Assembly: GCA_027605045.1 (NCBI GenBank)
Contig: JAQFWX010000003.1
Span: 744,001 to 808,000, forward strand
Length of the DNA: 64,000 nt
Source: Phallus indusiatus
Taxonomy: Eukaryota > Basidiomycota > Agaricomycetes > Phallales > Phallaceae
Direction: 5' to 3'
Of this stretch, positions 46,282-59,013 are shown piece by piece (position 1 is the first letter of the stretch; each line of letters begins with the position of its first letter). Under the pieces are notes generated by a model that was given only the letters and a program-made list of their open reading frames with translations, made no database searches and was not told the DNA's origin. Both the position numbers and the translations under genes were made by a program.

Positions 46282-48280
46282 TTATTTTGGTCTATGAGGA
46301 ACAGACGGGGGTTCTTCATGGTCCCCAGCATTGCTTTTTCGACCAGGTTTACCTATACGGCTCTTCCCAAGAGCACTAGTGCGTCCCGAAGCGGGCTTTG
46401 TCGATGAGAAAGAACTACGAGGCGGAGCGGGAACGGACGTGGGTCGGTCACGGACGGAAACGCTCATAGTTCGTGTAGACGATGTCGTAATAGTTTCAGG
46501 ATACGGGGATCTACTCCTTCCTGTCTCTAACGAGGACCTACGAGGATTATACATAGACGCTGTGAATGCTGACGGCCCATTTATGTTAGCCTTAACCGAT
46601 TTCGTATGTCCAGCAATTGGAACAGGCAGAAACGTTGGCGTTGTTGGTCGACTGGACAGAGCGAGCGAGCTCGAATCAGCACTAAGTCTTCCCCCCCGTA
46701 TAGATGGGGATTCATCAGTTCCTGTGAGTGACAATCGTGAAGGGGGTCGTCTGGGAATACCAGAATTAGGAGGAAGGGGCGTATGGTTGGGTTTGTATAT
46801 TGATGCTGCGGAAGGAACGGGACTGGATGATAGTGCTTTGTCCTTAGGATATGGTGAATCCTCTTGAGTTTGAATTAGCACCCATCCTGGGCTTTGGGCC
46901 CCTGATCTCCTATCAACGCCAATTGCGGGATTTAAAGGTGTACCGGCTGATGCTGATGGGCCTTGCCGTTTTAAGTTATCCACAGGTGTTCTACTTGCAC
47001 CCGGGGGAAGAGTTCGCCCGGTTGTGCTTCCAAGCCGTAGACGGGGAATACCTGGAATTAGACGTTGCTGGGTGGTTTGAACTCTACTTCTTAATGCGCT
47101 AATCATTTGAACGCCCTTGCTTTTCGTAGTCAGGTTTGGATTTACAGTGGTGGTGGTGAGAGGACGGGCAAGTGAGCGCGTCGACGCTCGAGCGCGGGAC
47201 CCATTCGGTAGGGCTTGAGGCGATAAAACAGGCAAACCAGATGAGCGGGGAACTGCTGATGGCGTAGAATTGAATGAGTTTGCAGATAGCGGTGTACACG
47301 GCAAATTAGTAGAAGATGGAGAAGCCCTGTGAGCTGCGGACGTGGGTTGAGTAGATGTGGTATCGTCAGTTATGTTGTCAGGTGCCACAGATGTTTCTGG
47401 AGTGAGATCTGACAGATGAAGATCTGTAGAGACCGTCTTAGCGCCATCAGCTTCATGATCAGAGAGTGTAAAAGCAGTGACTGATTCAGAGGGGTGAGCT
47501 GGGCGGTCACTTTCTGCATTAGTTTGCGCTTGATCCAGGAGCCGTCGTAGATTAGATATTTCTTCTGAAGCGTCTATACACTTGGTAAAGAAGATGGTTC
47601 CTAGGCATTCTAAAGAAAAAACTCGCCTCGTAATTCGTCCTTTAACCGCTGAATTTGCTCCTCCAGAGTAGCCTTGTCAAGTAACTCCTGCTCTAGCAGA
47701 ATCTTTTCTTCTAACACCCGAGAATATCTGGTTTCGATGTCTGCAAGACTAGACTGCACCGCGCGTTCATTTCGTTCCAAGTCATCGTTGCCAATTTCTA
47801 GCTCACGTAGCTGGACTTTGTATTTCTGTTGTTCTTGACGGAGTGTATCTATTTCTTTTTGCAGTGAAGTGGTAGTAGTATTATGGGTCGTTTGAAGGGT
47901 AACAAATTTGGACTGAGATAAGAAAAAAGGCATTAAAAATGAATTACTACGTCATGGATTAGCCAACCTTCCAGTCATCTTTTTCTCTCTCAACGCGAGA
48001 AACTTTGGCCCTGAGCTCCTGCTGTGCTTTTTCGGTTCGCTCAATTTCTAAAGTCATCTCTTCTTCAAGTTCTTTGCTGCTTAATTGAAATTCTTCGAGA
48101 TCCGCTCTTGTCGCAGCTAAGGTCTCCTGTAGCTCAAAATACTTCTGTTTCCAATCTTGACCGTAACTATAAGGTATTAGACCAAAATCAACCAATTTGG
48201 TGGTACAATAATACTCACGCATCTTCCTCGGGAGGAACATTCCGCGCAAAACTGTTCGCTGGCGAAAGGACGGCAGCCAT
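46282..48280 (-). CDS. NudE/Ndel1 family dynein regulator
   Basis: NudE proteins scaffold Lis1 and cytoplasmic dynein and are needed for nuclear migration in hyphae. The start MAAVLSPANSFARNVPPEED at 48280 splices to YGQDWKQKYFELQETLAATRADLEEFQLSSKELEEEMTLEIE, the conserved N-terminal coiled coil that binds dynein and Lis1. The coil continues over ELRAKVSRVEREKDDWK, KFVTLQTTHNTTTTSLQKEIDTLRQE and RNERAVQSSLADIETRYSRVLEEKILLEQELL. The C-terminal 350 residues are Ser/Pro/Arg-rich and disordered, ending SVPHRPK. It lies upstream of Spc7 on the same strand, with 385 bp between. The minus-strand coiled coil is the diagnostic part; plus-strand frames here are shadows. Confidence 0.87.
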
Positions 48281-49100
48281 TGCACGCGAAACACACCTTT
48301 TGGAATAGTAATTAAGGCGAAACCGTGACTGTCACACAACCGTGACGAGCCTGAGGTTGAATGTGGAGATAAAAAAGACTTTGAGCGGATGCAAAACGCA
48401 ATTGTGGAGACAGCTTGCGAGAGACATAAGAATTAAAGTTGAGATAAAAAAGTTCAAGTACTAACCACTGCAATTTTTTGATGCCAAGTCATGCAGATGC
48501 ACAAAAACACCGTCTCCATCTATTTGTTGAGGTCGAACATGAATGGCATGAACAACAATATCAAAAAAGGGAGGGTTCATAATAATAATCTGTCCGCATC
48601 AACAGTGGTCTCATTTGGATGTCAAATAGAACGGAGATGGCCATGAAACATTTAACCTTAACATGGGATATTTTTATCACCGATGCTGCAAAGATAAAAA
48701 AGATAAACTATACCCGCACTGAGTAAACCATCTCATAAGCGCCCGCGACTTGGGGTTCAACCACAGCCTCCTTCTTGTTGTTTTCCCGTACCGTCCTTCT
48801 TATTGTCAGTTTTCAACAAAAACTACAAACTTCGCAAAAAATAAAAATAAAAGAAAAAATAACGAAAACAAAAATCGCCCGTTTTAGCTTCCGGCTTCTT
48901 TTTTGTATCATGCCCTCATCAGAGAATGCCATAGCATCTTGGGCTCCCGGAGACCAACTTGTGGTCGTTCAAATTATTTCGCAATTGCCATTTTGGACTT
49001 GTTGTGGATCTTCCTTGCGTCTATAAAATCTATCCGCATCTCATCGAGCTGTAAGCATTCCAAATCCTACTACTCTTCAAAGCAACTTTCTTACTCAAAA
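48281..49100. promoter_or_regulatory. 820-bp divergent region, NudE / MYND gene, with repeated GATAAAAAAG
   Basis: No gene is supported. The 10-mer GATAAAAAAG occurs three times (48368-48377, 48443-48452, 48693-48702), with a reverse-complement GATAAAAA at 48671-48678. The GATA core could bind a GATA-type zinc-finger factor, but that is inference. AT-rich leader sequence precedes the MYND start. Confidence 0.45.
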
Positions 49101-50065
49101 ATGTCTACATACAGCTCTTCTCGTCACCCCTCTGGCTATGATACTCGTCCTCGAGGTCATCGTATTTGTGACAACTGTGGCGTCACAGAATCCCAACAAG
49201 TTCAACTAAAGATATGTGGTCGATGCAAAGTCACGCAATACTGCGTGAGTAAAGAAGCTGTTTTAATGGTTTCTAGAACAAGAAGCTGATTTAATCTCTA
49301 GTCCCGCGATTGTCAAATAGCCCATTGGAGGACTCATGAAGTTGTCTGCAAGCATACTCAGGCAACTATTATGTCTTCTAACTTCGATTCTCGTGAAGTC
49401 TCTGAACATCATGGTTCGGAAGCTCCCCCCGCGGATTTGTACAAGCATCTGCGCAAATTCACTTCTGCTCATTCTACGCTCCTGGCTTGGGCTGGTTTCC
49501 AAGCCTTGGAACTGAAACGCCTTCCAAGTAACATTCGCAGATCGGCCCTTCTTGTTGAATTGGCTTGGAGAGGCGGCAGTGACCCCGGTCGAAGGTAATT
49601 TCATTTTTGAAAATTTTTTTGCACTTTCATATTTCTTATGCTTTTCTTTCAAGATTCGAGGTTTCCAGCACTCGCTTGGTTCCACTTTCCATCTTAGCTT
49701 CGGATCCTGTAGTATGCGCTGATATTCAGCGACGAGAAGACCGTTCTCGCAGAAACGGGGGTATCGGAACGGCAGTTGTTTTACTGCAATGCGCCCGCAT
49801 AAGTCAAGTCATGCCTGTGGAGGTACTTCTCAATCTGATTATGACTAAATTACGCTCTCGAATCTGATGTCTGATGCCACCCAGGTTGACTCTCCAGCCA
49901 AGGTGCCATGGTCGATTATCCCTGATTGGGAAGATTTGCTGTGCCGCTGGATTGATTGCGGAACAGGTTCGTTTGAACCACCGTACGTCTTAATTACTCT
50001 CGGCTATCTCTTTCATATAATTATGTTTATACTTACATACTTTATCCAGGGCTTTCCAAAATTGA
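49101..50065 (+). CDS. MYND-type zinc-finger protein
   Basis: The start MSTYSSSRHPSGYDTRPRGHRICDNCG at 49101 leads directly into a MYND finger. Its zinc ligands are visible after splicing the first intron: CDNCG, CGRCKVTQYC, then SRDCQIAHWRTHEVVCKH. MYND fingers bind proline-rich partners, often in chromatin or ubiquitin settings. The rest (LYKHLRKFTSAHSTLLAWAGFQALELKRLP, RFEVSSTRLVPLSIL, VDSPAKVPWSIIPDWEDLLCRWIDCGTGSFEPP) follows the pattern of a basidiomycete-expanded MYND family with no known function. The last exon gives AFQN and a stop at 50063-50065, inside a 17-bp tandem duplication. Confidence 0.8.
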
Positions 50066-50200
50066 TGTTCACCTAAAATTGACGTTCACCTAAAAATGAT
50101 TGTTCTCTTGATTTGTACTCTATCTGATTGATGTGTAAATCCAGCGTTGCTATGCTTAAAAGGCAATCGTGGTTGTGTTATGTAACGCTCTCCTTGTATA

Positions 50201-53200
50201 TTAGGTTTTAGGATTTAACATGCGCCGGAAATCATCCTGATCTTTGTTCCCATCAAATGAAGCTGTTGATCTTGTGTTCTTAGATTTAGCATTATTGTCT
50301 CTCTTCGAACCTAATCCGGCACGTGGGCGAGCTCCTCTGGGCAGGAATGTGGTAAGTGAACTGGATGATCCCCGAAGGGTAACCGGTAGATCGTGTTCCA
50401 TCAGTTCAAGTTGCTGGTTCCCAAACATCACGGAACTTTGCTTCAACAACAGCCGACCCACGTCCTAGCGCGCAGATAATGACAAGTAAGGCTTAATTGA
50501 AACATTCAAATGATCAGATCAGGCTTACATGAGGATTTTCGAATTCCACTAGAGCCTCGTTGGCTTTCATAAAGACCTCAACCTTAGTCACTTTCCCATA
50601 TTTCTCCATAGTTTGTTGTAACAGAGCTTCTTGAGTATTATCAGGTAAGTTTTTTACTTTAATAGTTCGCGCTTTGCGTGTCGAAGTCGATTCCCTAAAT
50701 AAAGAACAATAAGAGAACCTAACGCGAATGAACAATAAGGTTACTCTTTGGGTTTAGAGGCTCTCTTATCCGCCAACGTAACAGCCAGACGGCGCTTCTT
50801 AAACTCCTCGTTGTTTGCTTTCAGTGCCGACGAGGCAGAAGCCTGAGATATAAATGTGCAAACTTGCATCTGAAGAGAAAGAATTGTGGACCCACTTCAT
50901 CTTCGAATTCGATGAAACCAAAACCTTTAGAGTGTCCTGATTCATCGAAAGGCATACGGATAGCGCGGATAGTTCCAAACTAAAAAAAAGAAAAACCAAG
51001 ATCGCATTTTACTCTGACTCATTTTGAGTTATAAACCTTACGTTTGAAAAGAACTTGCGGAGTTCTTCCTCTTTGACTGACTTTGCTAAACCCGCGACGT
51101 AGATTTCTCGATCGTTGGCGGATGCATCCGTTCGAACCTGTTTTCTTGCGGGATCGGATATATACACGGACATGGGCTGATTGGGTACCAATTCATGGCC
51201 ATGCAATGATAGAGCCCCCATGGCCGCTTCCTACACAGTATTCACTTGAAACCTATGTACGTAAATGCGAAGACACATGTATACTGACCGGTGTTTTGTA
51301 CTGGATGTAACAGAACCTTCGCGATGCTTTAAACTTCTTACTCGGCCAACGGACATCAAAGATCTCTCCGTACTACATTGAAATTATATGAAGTACTATA
51401 GATAATGTGACTTCGACGAACCTTGCCGAATAGTTGTCTGATAGATGTATCCTCGGTGTCCTCAGGAAAATTTGTGACGTATACTGTCAATTTCCATGCC
51501 AAATGCACAGAGATCTCCTGATCATGTATTCGCTTTTTGTCTTTCGTCAATGCCGCAGGAACAGATTCCTTTATTTAATGTCAGAGGAAATCTCATTTCC
51601 AAGCCAACGCTTACTTTCGTCACGAATTCGACTGTAGCGACGGACTCCTTCTCATCGCTGCTGAGCTTAACTTCTCGGATTTTACCACACTTAGTGTAGA
51701 TCCGTCAATTTTTGAAATCAATGAACGGAAAAAAAAATTTTACATCACGGAATAAAGTGTCAAGATCGCTTTCCTTCGCAGTCAATGGGAGATAGTTCAC
51801 AAAAACTGTGGCGTTTTCTCGGTCTCTTTTAGGAGGTTCTTCTAAACATAAATTAGCTCTGAGAAACTGGTAAACAACCAAATGATGGCGAACCTTGCTT
51901 GACACGTTTAATGGAGGTTTCTTGTTCTTCCGGGCTTTCAGCTTTCCTTTTCAGGGGGTTAGCGGCGTCCGGTGTTTCCGAGATTGGAGCTGTAGGATTG
52001 TTCAAGGATTCTTTGGTTTCCTCCTGTTGAACCGATACAGTGGCTTCATACCAAGCCTGTTGCATTTGCAGGGCTTCCTATTAATAAACATGGCGAGTGA
52101 GAAGCCCGCGACTCCAACTAGCAAGGGACGTATCATAACCAACCTCTTCTCGCTTCTTACGGAGCTTTGCCGAATAGTCACTGATTTTTTCCGCACAATC
52201 CTCTATATCATCGAGACTGCCGTAAAGATTTTCAAAGTTGGTCCACTCCAGCCATAGTTGTTCGGGCCAATCGATGACTTTATATGGCAGATTTTTGAAT
52301 ACATTACGAGCTTTGGTATATTCGCCTTCAGATCTACACGGGACCATCTGTAAAACACATACGGTTGAGTTTCGTAACACTCACATCAGTGTTTCCAGAT
52401 ACTTCGACCAAGCTGTGCGATTGGACTTATAGTGGTTTGCTGTAGCCTGCCATAACGCGACGGCCTGTTGACCAAGAGGAGGATCAAGTGATGAATACTG
52501 ATAAATTCCAGATTCAATAGGTAGTCTACGGTATTTGCCCATCAACTTACAACACCTGAAGTAAACAGCTCCAAAGAAAGCCCAGGATCACCTTCTTTAG
52601 TTGCTAAAAGAAGTGAGTGCAAGACTGGGACGAGTGTGAAATAAAGCCACCTTTCCGAACGAGAGCGATTCCTTCTTCCAAGTTCGCAATTAAAGCACTG
52701 AGGTCATCTGCATCTGTAAAGGGTGTTAATACGCTTAACTTACGCGACTGGAAAGAGATATATACCTTGTATATGCCGTCTGTCATAGCTACATCTCGCA
52801 AGGACGACTTCTTTAATTTCCGTGTCTGACACCGGAACAGACATAGCTTTTTCATAGACTTCTGCGGAGCTATTCAATGACTTTCGAAATTTCTCAAGGA
52901 AAAAGTAACAGACCGGCGGCAGATTCAACTTCGTTGGTCGAAAATGCCTCTTGAAACCTCTCCTGTTCTGAAATGTTCGCCAACGCCAAGTTAATATACG
53001 CAACAACATACCAAGATTCGGAAGTATTTTGCCCAGATTTGTCCACTCGTAGGAACATTTTTTACTGCTCGCTGAATGAGTAAATATTCCGGTTGTGAAT
53101 CACCTTGTCGTCGCTAACAGGTCTTCAAGGGGAGGAAGGAAAAATAAAAAAAGCGTGTCGCATACCACGGCATTAAGGTATTCGCTCCAAAAGAAAACTA

Positions 53201-54426
53201 AAGCGCCTTGGGTTTCATCGATTGTAGAAAAGTCTCGGGTTGAGTAAATTAAAGTTTCCCATCTGCGGCTCGCAAAATCCGCGATGGCACGTTCATATAA
53301 TGAACTAAGGAGAATGTTATTTGACGATTTAGCCTTCTGTTCACTCATAATGTATGTCTCCCATTCTTGACGGGAAGGATTAGGACCCTATCGCGCGTTA
53401 TGATATTTTGCCAAATTAAGGAAGATATACACGTACTAAAGCCACCTCATATTGTTCCTTCCTGCTCCACATTTTAGATGGCCAACTCCGCAGCTTTGTG
53501 GCATCGACAAGTCGATCTTCATAGACATCATGATTGTAGTACTTTGTTACAAAGGAAGAATACGACTGGAGGGTATCCTCGTGACCTGGAAGCCCTCAAC
53601 ATTTATGACTTCCGCAAAGCTAAGCTTAAAGAATTACCGGAATGCGGCTGCTGTAGGCGATTTAGATGCAGCTCCTCAATATGTTTTATTAGAGCATCCC
53701 TAATCGGTGTAAGAAAAGAGTGTACTGATTATGAAGTGTTGTACATGCCTTCCAGGTGTTCCAGGTTGCTTCATTTCCAGTCGAGCGAGTTCCCAAGTGA
53801 CTTGCAAATTCCATAGTGTATTTCCCTAGGAATAGTCAACTCAAGTGACTATCAATTGACTGTGAGTTTACTTCTGTCAGATGTCCTAACCCCTGGGCGA
53901 CGACTGCTTCAATAGCTGAACGGGTAGCCTCTTCAGATAATAAAGACTCGAGCTGTGAATTCGAGGAGACCGAAGCATGAAGAAGCGTCAATAACTTAAT
54001 TTGCTTTTTGAGGATTGGGATAGCTAAAGTTTAAATGAGAAAGGTAATAAAGAGGAGCCGAATACGGCAGCACGGACATAAATAATCGGAGGTTGCTCTG
54101 CGAAAGCATTCGAATAGGTCATTCAACGTCTGCGAATCGATGTTCTTCAGGTCAGCATTGGTTACTTCGTCGTTGTCTTCAAAATCTTCGGGTATTCCGA
54201 GTCGTATAATTTTGGATTGGAGATAGGCCTGCCATACTTGCGGGGGTGCAGCATAAAATGTAGTCAGCAGTTCGATCGCAGACTCGAATTGCTCTGATAG
54301 CTCGGGCAGGGAAGTCAATGTTACGTGTTTTGCATGTAGTTCTAACGAATACGGCGTGTTTGAAATTGATGTTAAAATATTTGAAAGTTCGTCCAAAGCA
54401 TTCGACATAGCGACATCGGCTTCCAT
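50201..54426 (-). CDS. PRP24: U4/U6 snRNA-annealing splicing factor Prp24/SART3
   Basis: Rebuilds the U4/U6 di-snRNP after each splicing cycle. The N-terminal half holds HAT helical repeats (for example YTKARNVFKNLPYKVIDWPEQLWLEWTNFENLYG), as in SART3. The C-terminal half carries four RRMs: NATVFVNYLPLTAKESDLDTLF, LTVYVTNFPEDTEDTSIRQLFGK, REIYVAGLAKSVKEEELRKFF and RTIKVKNLPDNTQEALLQQ. It ends with DQDDFRRML, the Lsm-interaction motif found at the extreme C-terminus of Prp24 and SART3. The start was placed at MEADVAMSNALDELS (54426); upstream (54477) and downstream (54408) Met codons are possible. About fifteen introns are needed and not every join was verified. It is divergent from fumarase. 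Confidence 0.87.
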
Positions 54427-54660
54427 GTTGACTTGAATGAGAAGGCGAGCACGAGCGCCTAGCGCGCATCCGCTCACACGCGCGGCATTCGGAACTGGCT
54501 CGTGATTGTTTGCAAAGACGACCTTGTCATGCTAGTGAGGGTAAACTATAATCTACTTTCGGGGATATTTCACTAGCTCAAACTTGGAAAGATATGTCAT
54601 TTAGGTAGACGCTCGCGACCACTGGTTGCTCATAGGTCCTTCTCACTGTCGTCTCTCAGC

Positions 54661-56696
54661 ATGGTCAGTTAATCGGTCTCTACTATGTTTACATATTATA
54701 ACCCAATGTTTGAATATCAGAATAAAATCCGGATTGAAAGGGATACTTTTGGTGACATTCAGGTTTCTGGTGATCGCTATTGGGGTGCCCAGACCCAAAG
54801 GTATGCGTCTTTCCGGGAGGAAATGGATCAGAAAAGCTAATACCGGTCATCCTCAAGGTCATTACAGAACTTTGATATCGGCGGTCCAACAGAGAGACTT
54901 CCACCTCCACTGATCAAAGCATTTGGCGTTTTGAAAAAAGCGGCGGCAATAGTTAATACCACTTACGGCCTTGACCCTGTTGTTGCCAATGCCATCCAAC
55001 AAGCAGCGGATGAAGTGAGAGAAGTCGTATTTCATTTAGTGTTTGTGGTTTGAATTTACGCAAATTCAGGTTATATCTGGAAAGCTGCTAGATCATTTCC
55101 CTTTGGTTGTTTTTCAAACAGGCAGTGGCACGCAAAGCAACATGAATGTAAACGAAGTATGTATACAGTGCTTTCCGTCATCCCAAAATTCATAGTTGTT
55201 TTTAGGTCATATCCAATCGCGCAATTGAAATTCTTGGGGGCGAGTTAGGCTCCAAAAAGCCAGTTCATCCCAACGATCATGTCAACATGAGTCAAAGCAG
55301 TAATGATACGTATGTCGTTTATTCCTAAATCACTGCCACAAGTTAACACTATAGCTGCCCCTAGCTTTCCGACTGCAATGCACGTAGCCGCCGTTGTCGA
55401 ATTCAACACGTCTCTCATTCCAGCATTAACGGAACTCCGAGATGCTCTTCAGGAGAAAGCAACCAGCTTTGAAAACATCATCAAAATCGGGAGAACGCAT
55501 TTACAAGTATGTAATTATGTTTATCGTTTTGGGGTTACCTGATCAAATATTCAAAATTCAGGACGCTACGCCCTTAACCCTGGGTCAGGAGTTTTCAGGA
55601 TACGTGCAGCAAGTAACTAATGGGATCGAACGAATTAAGAGCACATTGCCACATCTCAGCTACCTTGCTCAGGGAGGAACCGCTGTTGGGACGGTAGGTT
55701 TTTATGGAATGCTTAGTAAAATAATGTTTTTCAAACTCTATCAAGGGATTGAACACCAAAAAAGGTTTCGATGTCAAGGTTGCAGCTGAGATCACGAAAA
55801 TCACAGGTTTTGAATTCAAAACGGCTCCGAATAAAGTACATTCTATCTTTTGCCGCGTCGCGTGATTGCTGACAGAATGCTTAGTTCGAGGCACTAGCTG
55901 CTCATGATGCATTAGTGGAGGCCCATGGTGCTTTGAACGTTGTTGCGTGCTCCTTGCATAAAATTGCCAATGATATCCGATACCTGGGATCTGGTCCCAG
56001 ATGTGGTTTGGGTGAATTAAATTTGCCTGAAAATGAGCCTGGCAGCTCCATTATGCCTGGCAAAGTCAACCCGACACAATGTGAAGCACTAACCATGGTG
56101 GCAGCCCAGGTAGTCCTCAGATATCTTTACATCCTCATGATTTATAACCAGACCTCCTAGGTCATCGGTAACAACACCGCCGTTTCCTTCGCAGGTGCCA
56201 ATGGACAATTCGAAGTACGTAAATCCGCGCGACCTCAACAAGAGTACTCATCGTTCTTTAATAGTTGAATGTATTCAAACCTGTCATGATCAAGAACGTT
56301 TTACAGTCAACCAGACTTTTAGCCGACGGTATGCAAATTCACATACGCACAGCTTAGAGTCTCTGTCTGAAACAAGTCAACAGGTGCACGCTCGTTTACT
56401 AAGAACTGCGTCGTTGGTATCGAAGCAAACGAGAAACGAATATCGCAGTTGCTCAACGAATCTCTTATGTTGGCGACCATCTTGAATAGCCACTTGGGAT
56501 ATGATAGTAAGATCTCGTATTTGATGTTTGCTCAAACTTATTCACGAAAATGTCAGATGTGGCCAAGTGCGCCAAAAAGGCTCATAAAGAGGGTACAACA
56601 TTGAAAGAAGCTACAGTAGCTTTAGGATTCCTCACCCCGGAGGAATTCGACGCGAAAGTGCGTCCTGAACTCATGCTTTACCCAGACGAAGCATGA
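54661..56696 (+). CDS. FUM1: Class-II fumarate hydratase
   Basis: Interconverts fumarate and malate in the TCA cycle, with a cytosolic pool linked to DNA damage. Splicing gives [36 protein letters not shown]. Later are [18 protein letters not shown], the [11 protein letters not shown] and FPTAMHVAA blocks, [20 protein letters not shown] and the family signature [16 protein letters not shown], which includes the catalytic Ser loop. The C-terminus [19 protein letters not shown] ends at 56694-56696. The start is ambiguous. ATG 54661 followed at once by a GT donor (intron 54664-54720) gives M-NKIRIERD, whereas ATG 54685 unspliced gives [20 protein letters not shown]. Neither provides a clear mitochondrial presequence. 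Confidence 0.92.
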
Positions 56697-58094
56697 GTAA
56701 AGTATGCACTGGTGAGAGCCCCCAGGCACATATGAATAGAAAGATGACACCTTCAATTGACCCGCAAATATTCGAATCGTTGTTACGACAGTCGATCTTT
56801 TGTAGTTTGCGTCCTTTACCATTGCTGCTTCTACTTACCATATACTTCTCACACTTGAAAGGATATCCTGGAAACCGACCGATAGTGAAATCTGGAATAA
56901 GGAAAATATCAAGAATCGCTCTGTCGGCCGTCGCATTCTTCATCCAACGTGATCTCCGAACGCAATGATGCCTATTTATGTTAGTAAGTTTCACTTCAAG
57001 TCCATCTAATGCGGCTGCTATTAGTACCCAGTCTTGCAAATGGATTTCTTTAAGACGAAATGACTCTACGTTAAGTCCTCAGCTGTCGTTACTTTGCCAT
57101 TAGGCTCGTCCTGTTACTGTTTGAAGCTAACCAAACAATGATCACATTACTGCTATCAGAGATTTGGAACTGGAAAGGACTAAATGCTGCATGATGCCGT
57201 CGACCTTGATATACTTGACAGATGACTGTATATCATCGTGTAACGAGAAAAAGCCATGATGACTGTCTCGTTTATTGGCTACGTTCCTGGCCGTTCCTTG
57301 CGCGGACACCGACAGACTTTGTACCAAGTCTCGAAAAAGCAACATTGGCCTGATTTCCGGTCGGGAAAGGCTGCACGCGGTTACTAGAGGCTATCACATG
57401 TTGATATGATTATAATTAACAGTGCATAAAGCTCTCCCAAGTTCACATCCTACGCTCGCACTAAACACTTCAAATATTCTTGCTGGACAAGTGCACCTGT
57501 TGACTTATGAGGCCATACTCACAGCAGTCCGACCCATCGTCGCAGCTGTCAAGATGATCATACCTAGCTAATCGATCTTTCGCAACTCAGTTCAACAACA
57601 ATTTTTTCCCCGGCTTGCTGTGATATTCCGCGCTTTCTATCGATAGATTTACCGACACGTCTGGTTTTAACTAAGCTGCTGAACTACAGACGGCAGTTTA
57701 ATTTTAATGAAATTCGTCGGCAATTTTATGGTGACGCACGGCGTGCCTACTTATATACCTATTGAGCCTTCAAATCATCTATCTACCACAAGACAACAAA
57801 TTAAAATCGCAGTCAGATTTTAAAATGGGTGATTGACCAGCGTTCTCGCTGAGGACGACGCAGTATCTGGCATTTATTTTTCCAAATAATCCCTGAACAC
57901 TCATTGAAGGTTACATATATTTTCTCAGCATTTGATCCTTGACAGATTTAACACTCAAATTAAATACAAACAGATCCGATTTTATTCTGAAAGAAGAACA
58001 TTTCATACGGCAGTCAGTCTCAAAATACTATAAAACATCGAATAAACGACCTACCTCGTACCGCACAACAATTAATCTTCTCAGTCCCGCTACA
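56697..58094. other. 1.4-kb intergenic region downstream of fumarase
   Basis: Short open frames exist on both strands but none shows family resemblance or splice-linked extension. The right end includes ACTATAAAAC near 58028-58037, a good TATA box for the small-peptide gene. I see no RNA gene. Confidence 0.4.
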
Positions 58095-58304
58095 ATGAAA
58101 TTCATTAACCAGGTTATCAGGATCCTTTTTGCTCTTACTGCTTTTGCAGTTGCTTCTTTTGTCCCAGAACCCGGACCCGTATGTTTAGGTTTAACTTCAA
58201 ACTCTTGATAGCTCATCTTTACATAGATCCTTGAGGTGACTCCCGGTGATTCCCTTGGTGTTCTCGCTTTAATTCATTCGATCGAGTTTAGGTACGTTAC
58301 ATAG
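58095..58304 (+). CDS. Candidate small secreted peptide (53 aa)
   Basis: ATG 58095 opens a typical signal peptide: MKFINQVIRI followed by the hydrophobic LFALTAFAVA, with a likely cut after the AVAS region near residue 21. Exon 58095-58178 ends at a consensus GTATGT donor. Intron 58179-58226 ends in ACATAG, and exon 58227-58304 encodes ILEVTPGDSLGVLALIHSIEFRYVT. A TATA box sits about 60 nt upstream, and the start context is CTACAATGA. The mature product would be about 32 residues without cysteines. I recognise no family. A retained intron would end the frame after GPVCLGLTSNS. Small secreted proteins are common in Agaricomycetes, but this one rests only on the sequence signals. Confidence 0.4.
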
Positions 58305-59013
58305 ATTACCTATTTATGAGTCCTCAGAATGATTTGTTGACAAAAGGTTTTCCACCTCTAGAATGCATTCGCACTCGCACTTTTTTGTAACAGCTATCTA
58401 TATATTTATTCCATTATGGAAATAGAAATCAATCATCTAAACTTCGAATCGAAAATTGGACGGATACGTAAAAGGACCGAAATGGTTGAGACTCAGGCTC
58501 GACCATGACAACTTGAAACCGACGGAAAGTTTGAATCCCTCGACTTATTTACTGCTGACGTAGTACTAGTGAAATGGAACTGAAACAAATTAAAAATACG
58601 AAGACGTGTATATGCGCATATGAATAATTTTCACCGTAATGCTCCATTGACACTCTGGTTGCTTTTTACCTCTAGTAGCCCAGTCGCACACCTCAATTTC
58701 CCCCACTAAAGCGATTGTTTTTCTTTTAAAATTCAGCTTGATTCACTATATGGTTGCTGTGATAATGACGAACTTGCGAACGCGTGATTATCAGACCAGG
58801 TGTACTTGCCGGTACAATTTTTAGTATGCTGACTGATTGAATTACATTGAGGGGAGGCGTTATCATGGCTACCTAAATTTTGTGAAATCTGATAGAAAGT
58901 TATTTTGTAAATTCCAATAAAAACAAGCAATACGAGCTACATGCAATAAATATAGATACAGCTTATTGTTTGCGCGCCATAATACTGTTGCGTGGCATAT
59001 TTAGGTATAATGA
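58305..59013. other. 709-bp intergenic region
   Basis: AT-rich sequence without supported genes between the small peptide gene and the DUF6699 gene stop. Only short unsupported frames are present. Confidence 0.4.

Noticed and set aside
46331..46867. 178-codon plus-strand frame
   Set aside because: Lies antisense to the Ser/Pro-rich tail of NudE; composition mirrors that low-complexity DNA.
56671..57345. Minus-strand frames after fumarase
   Set aside because: Partly antisense to the fumarase 3' end; no recognisable product.
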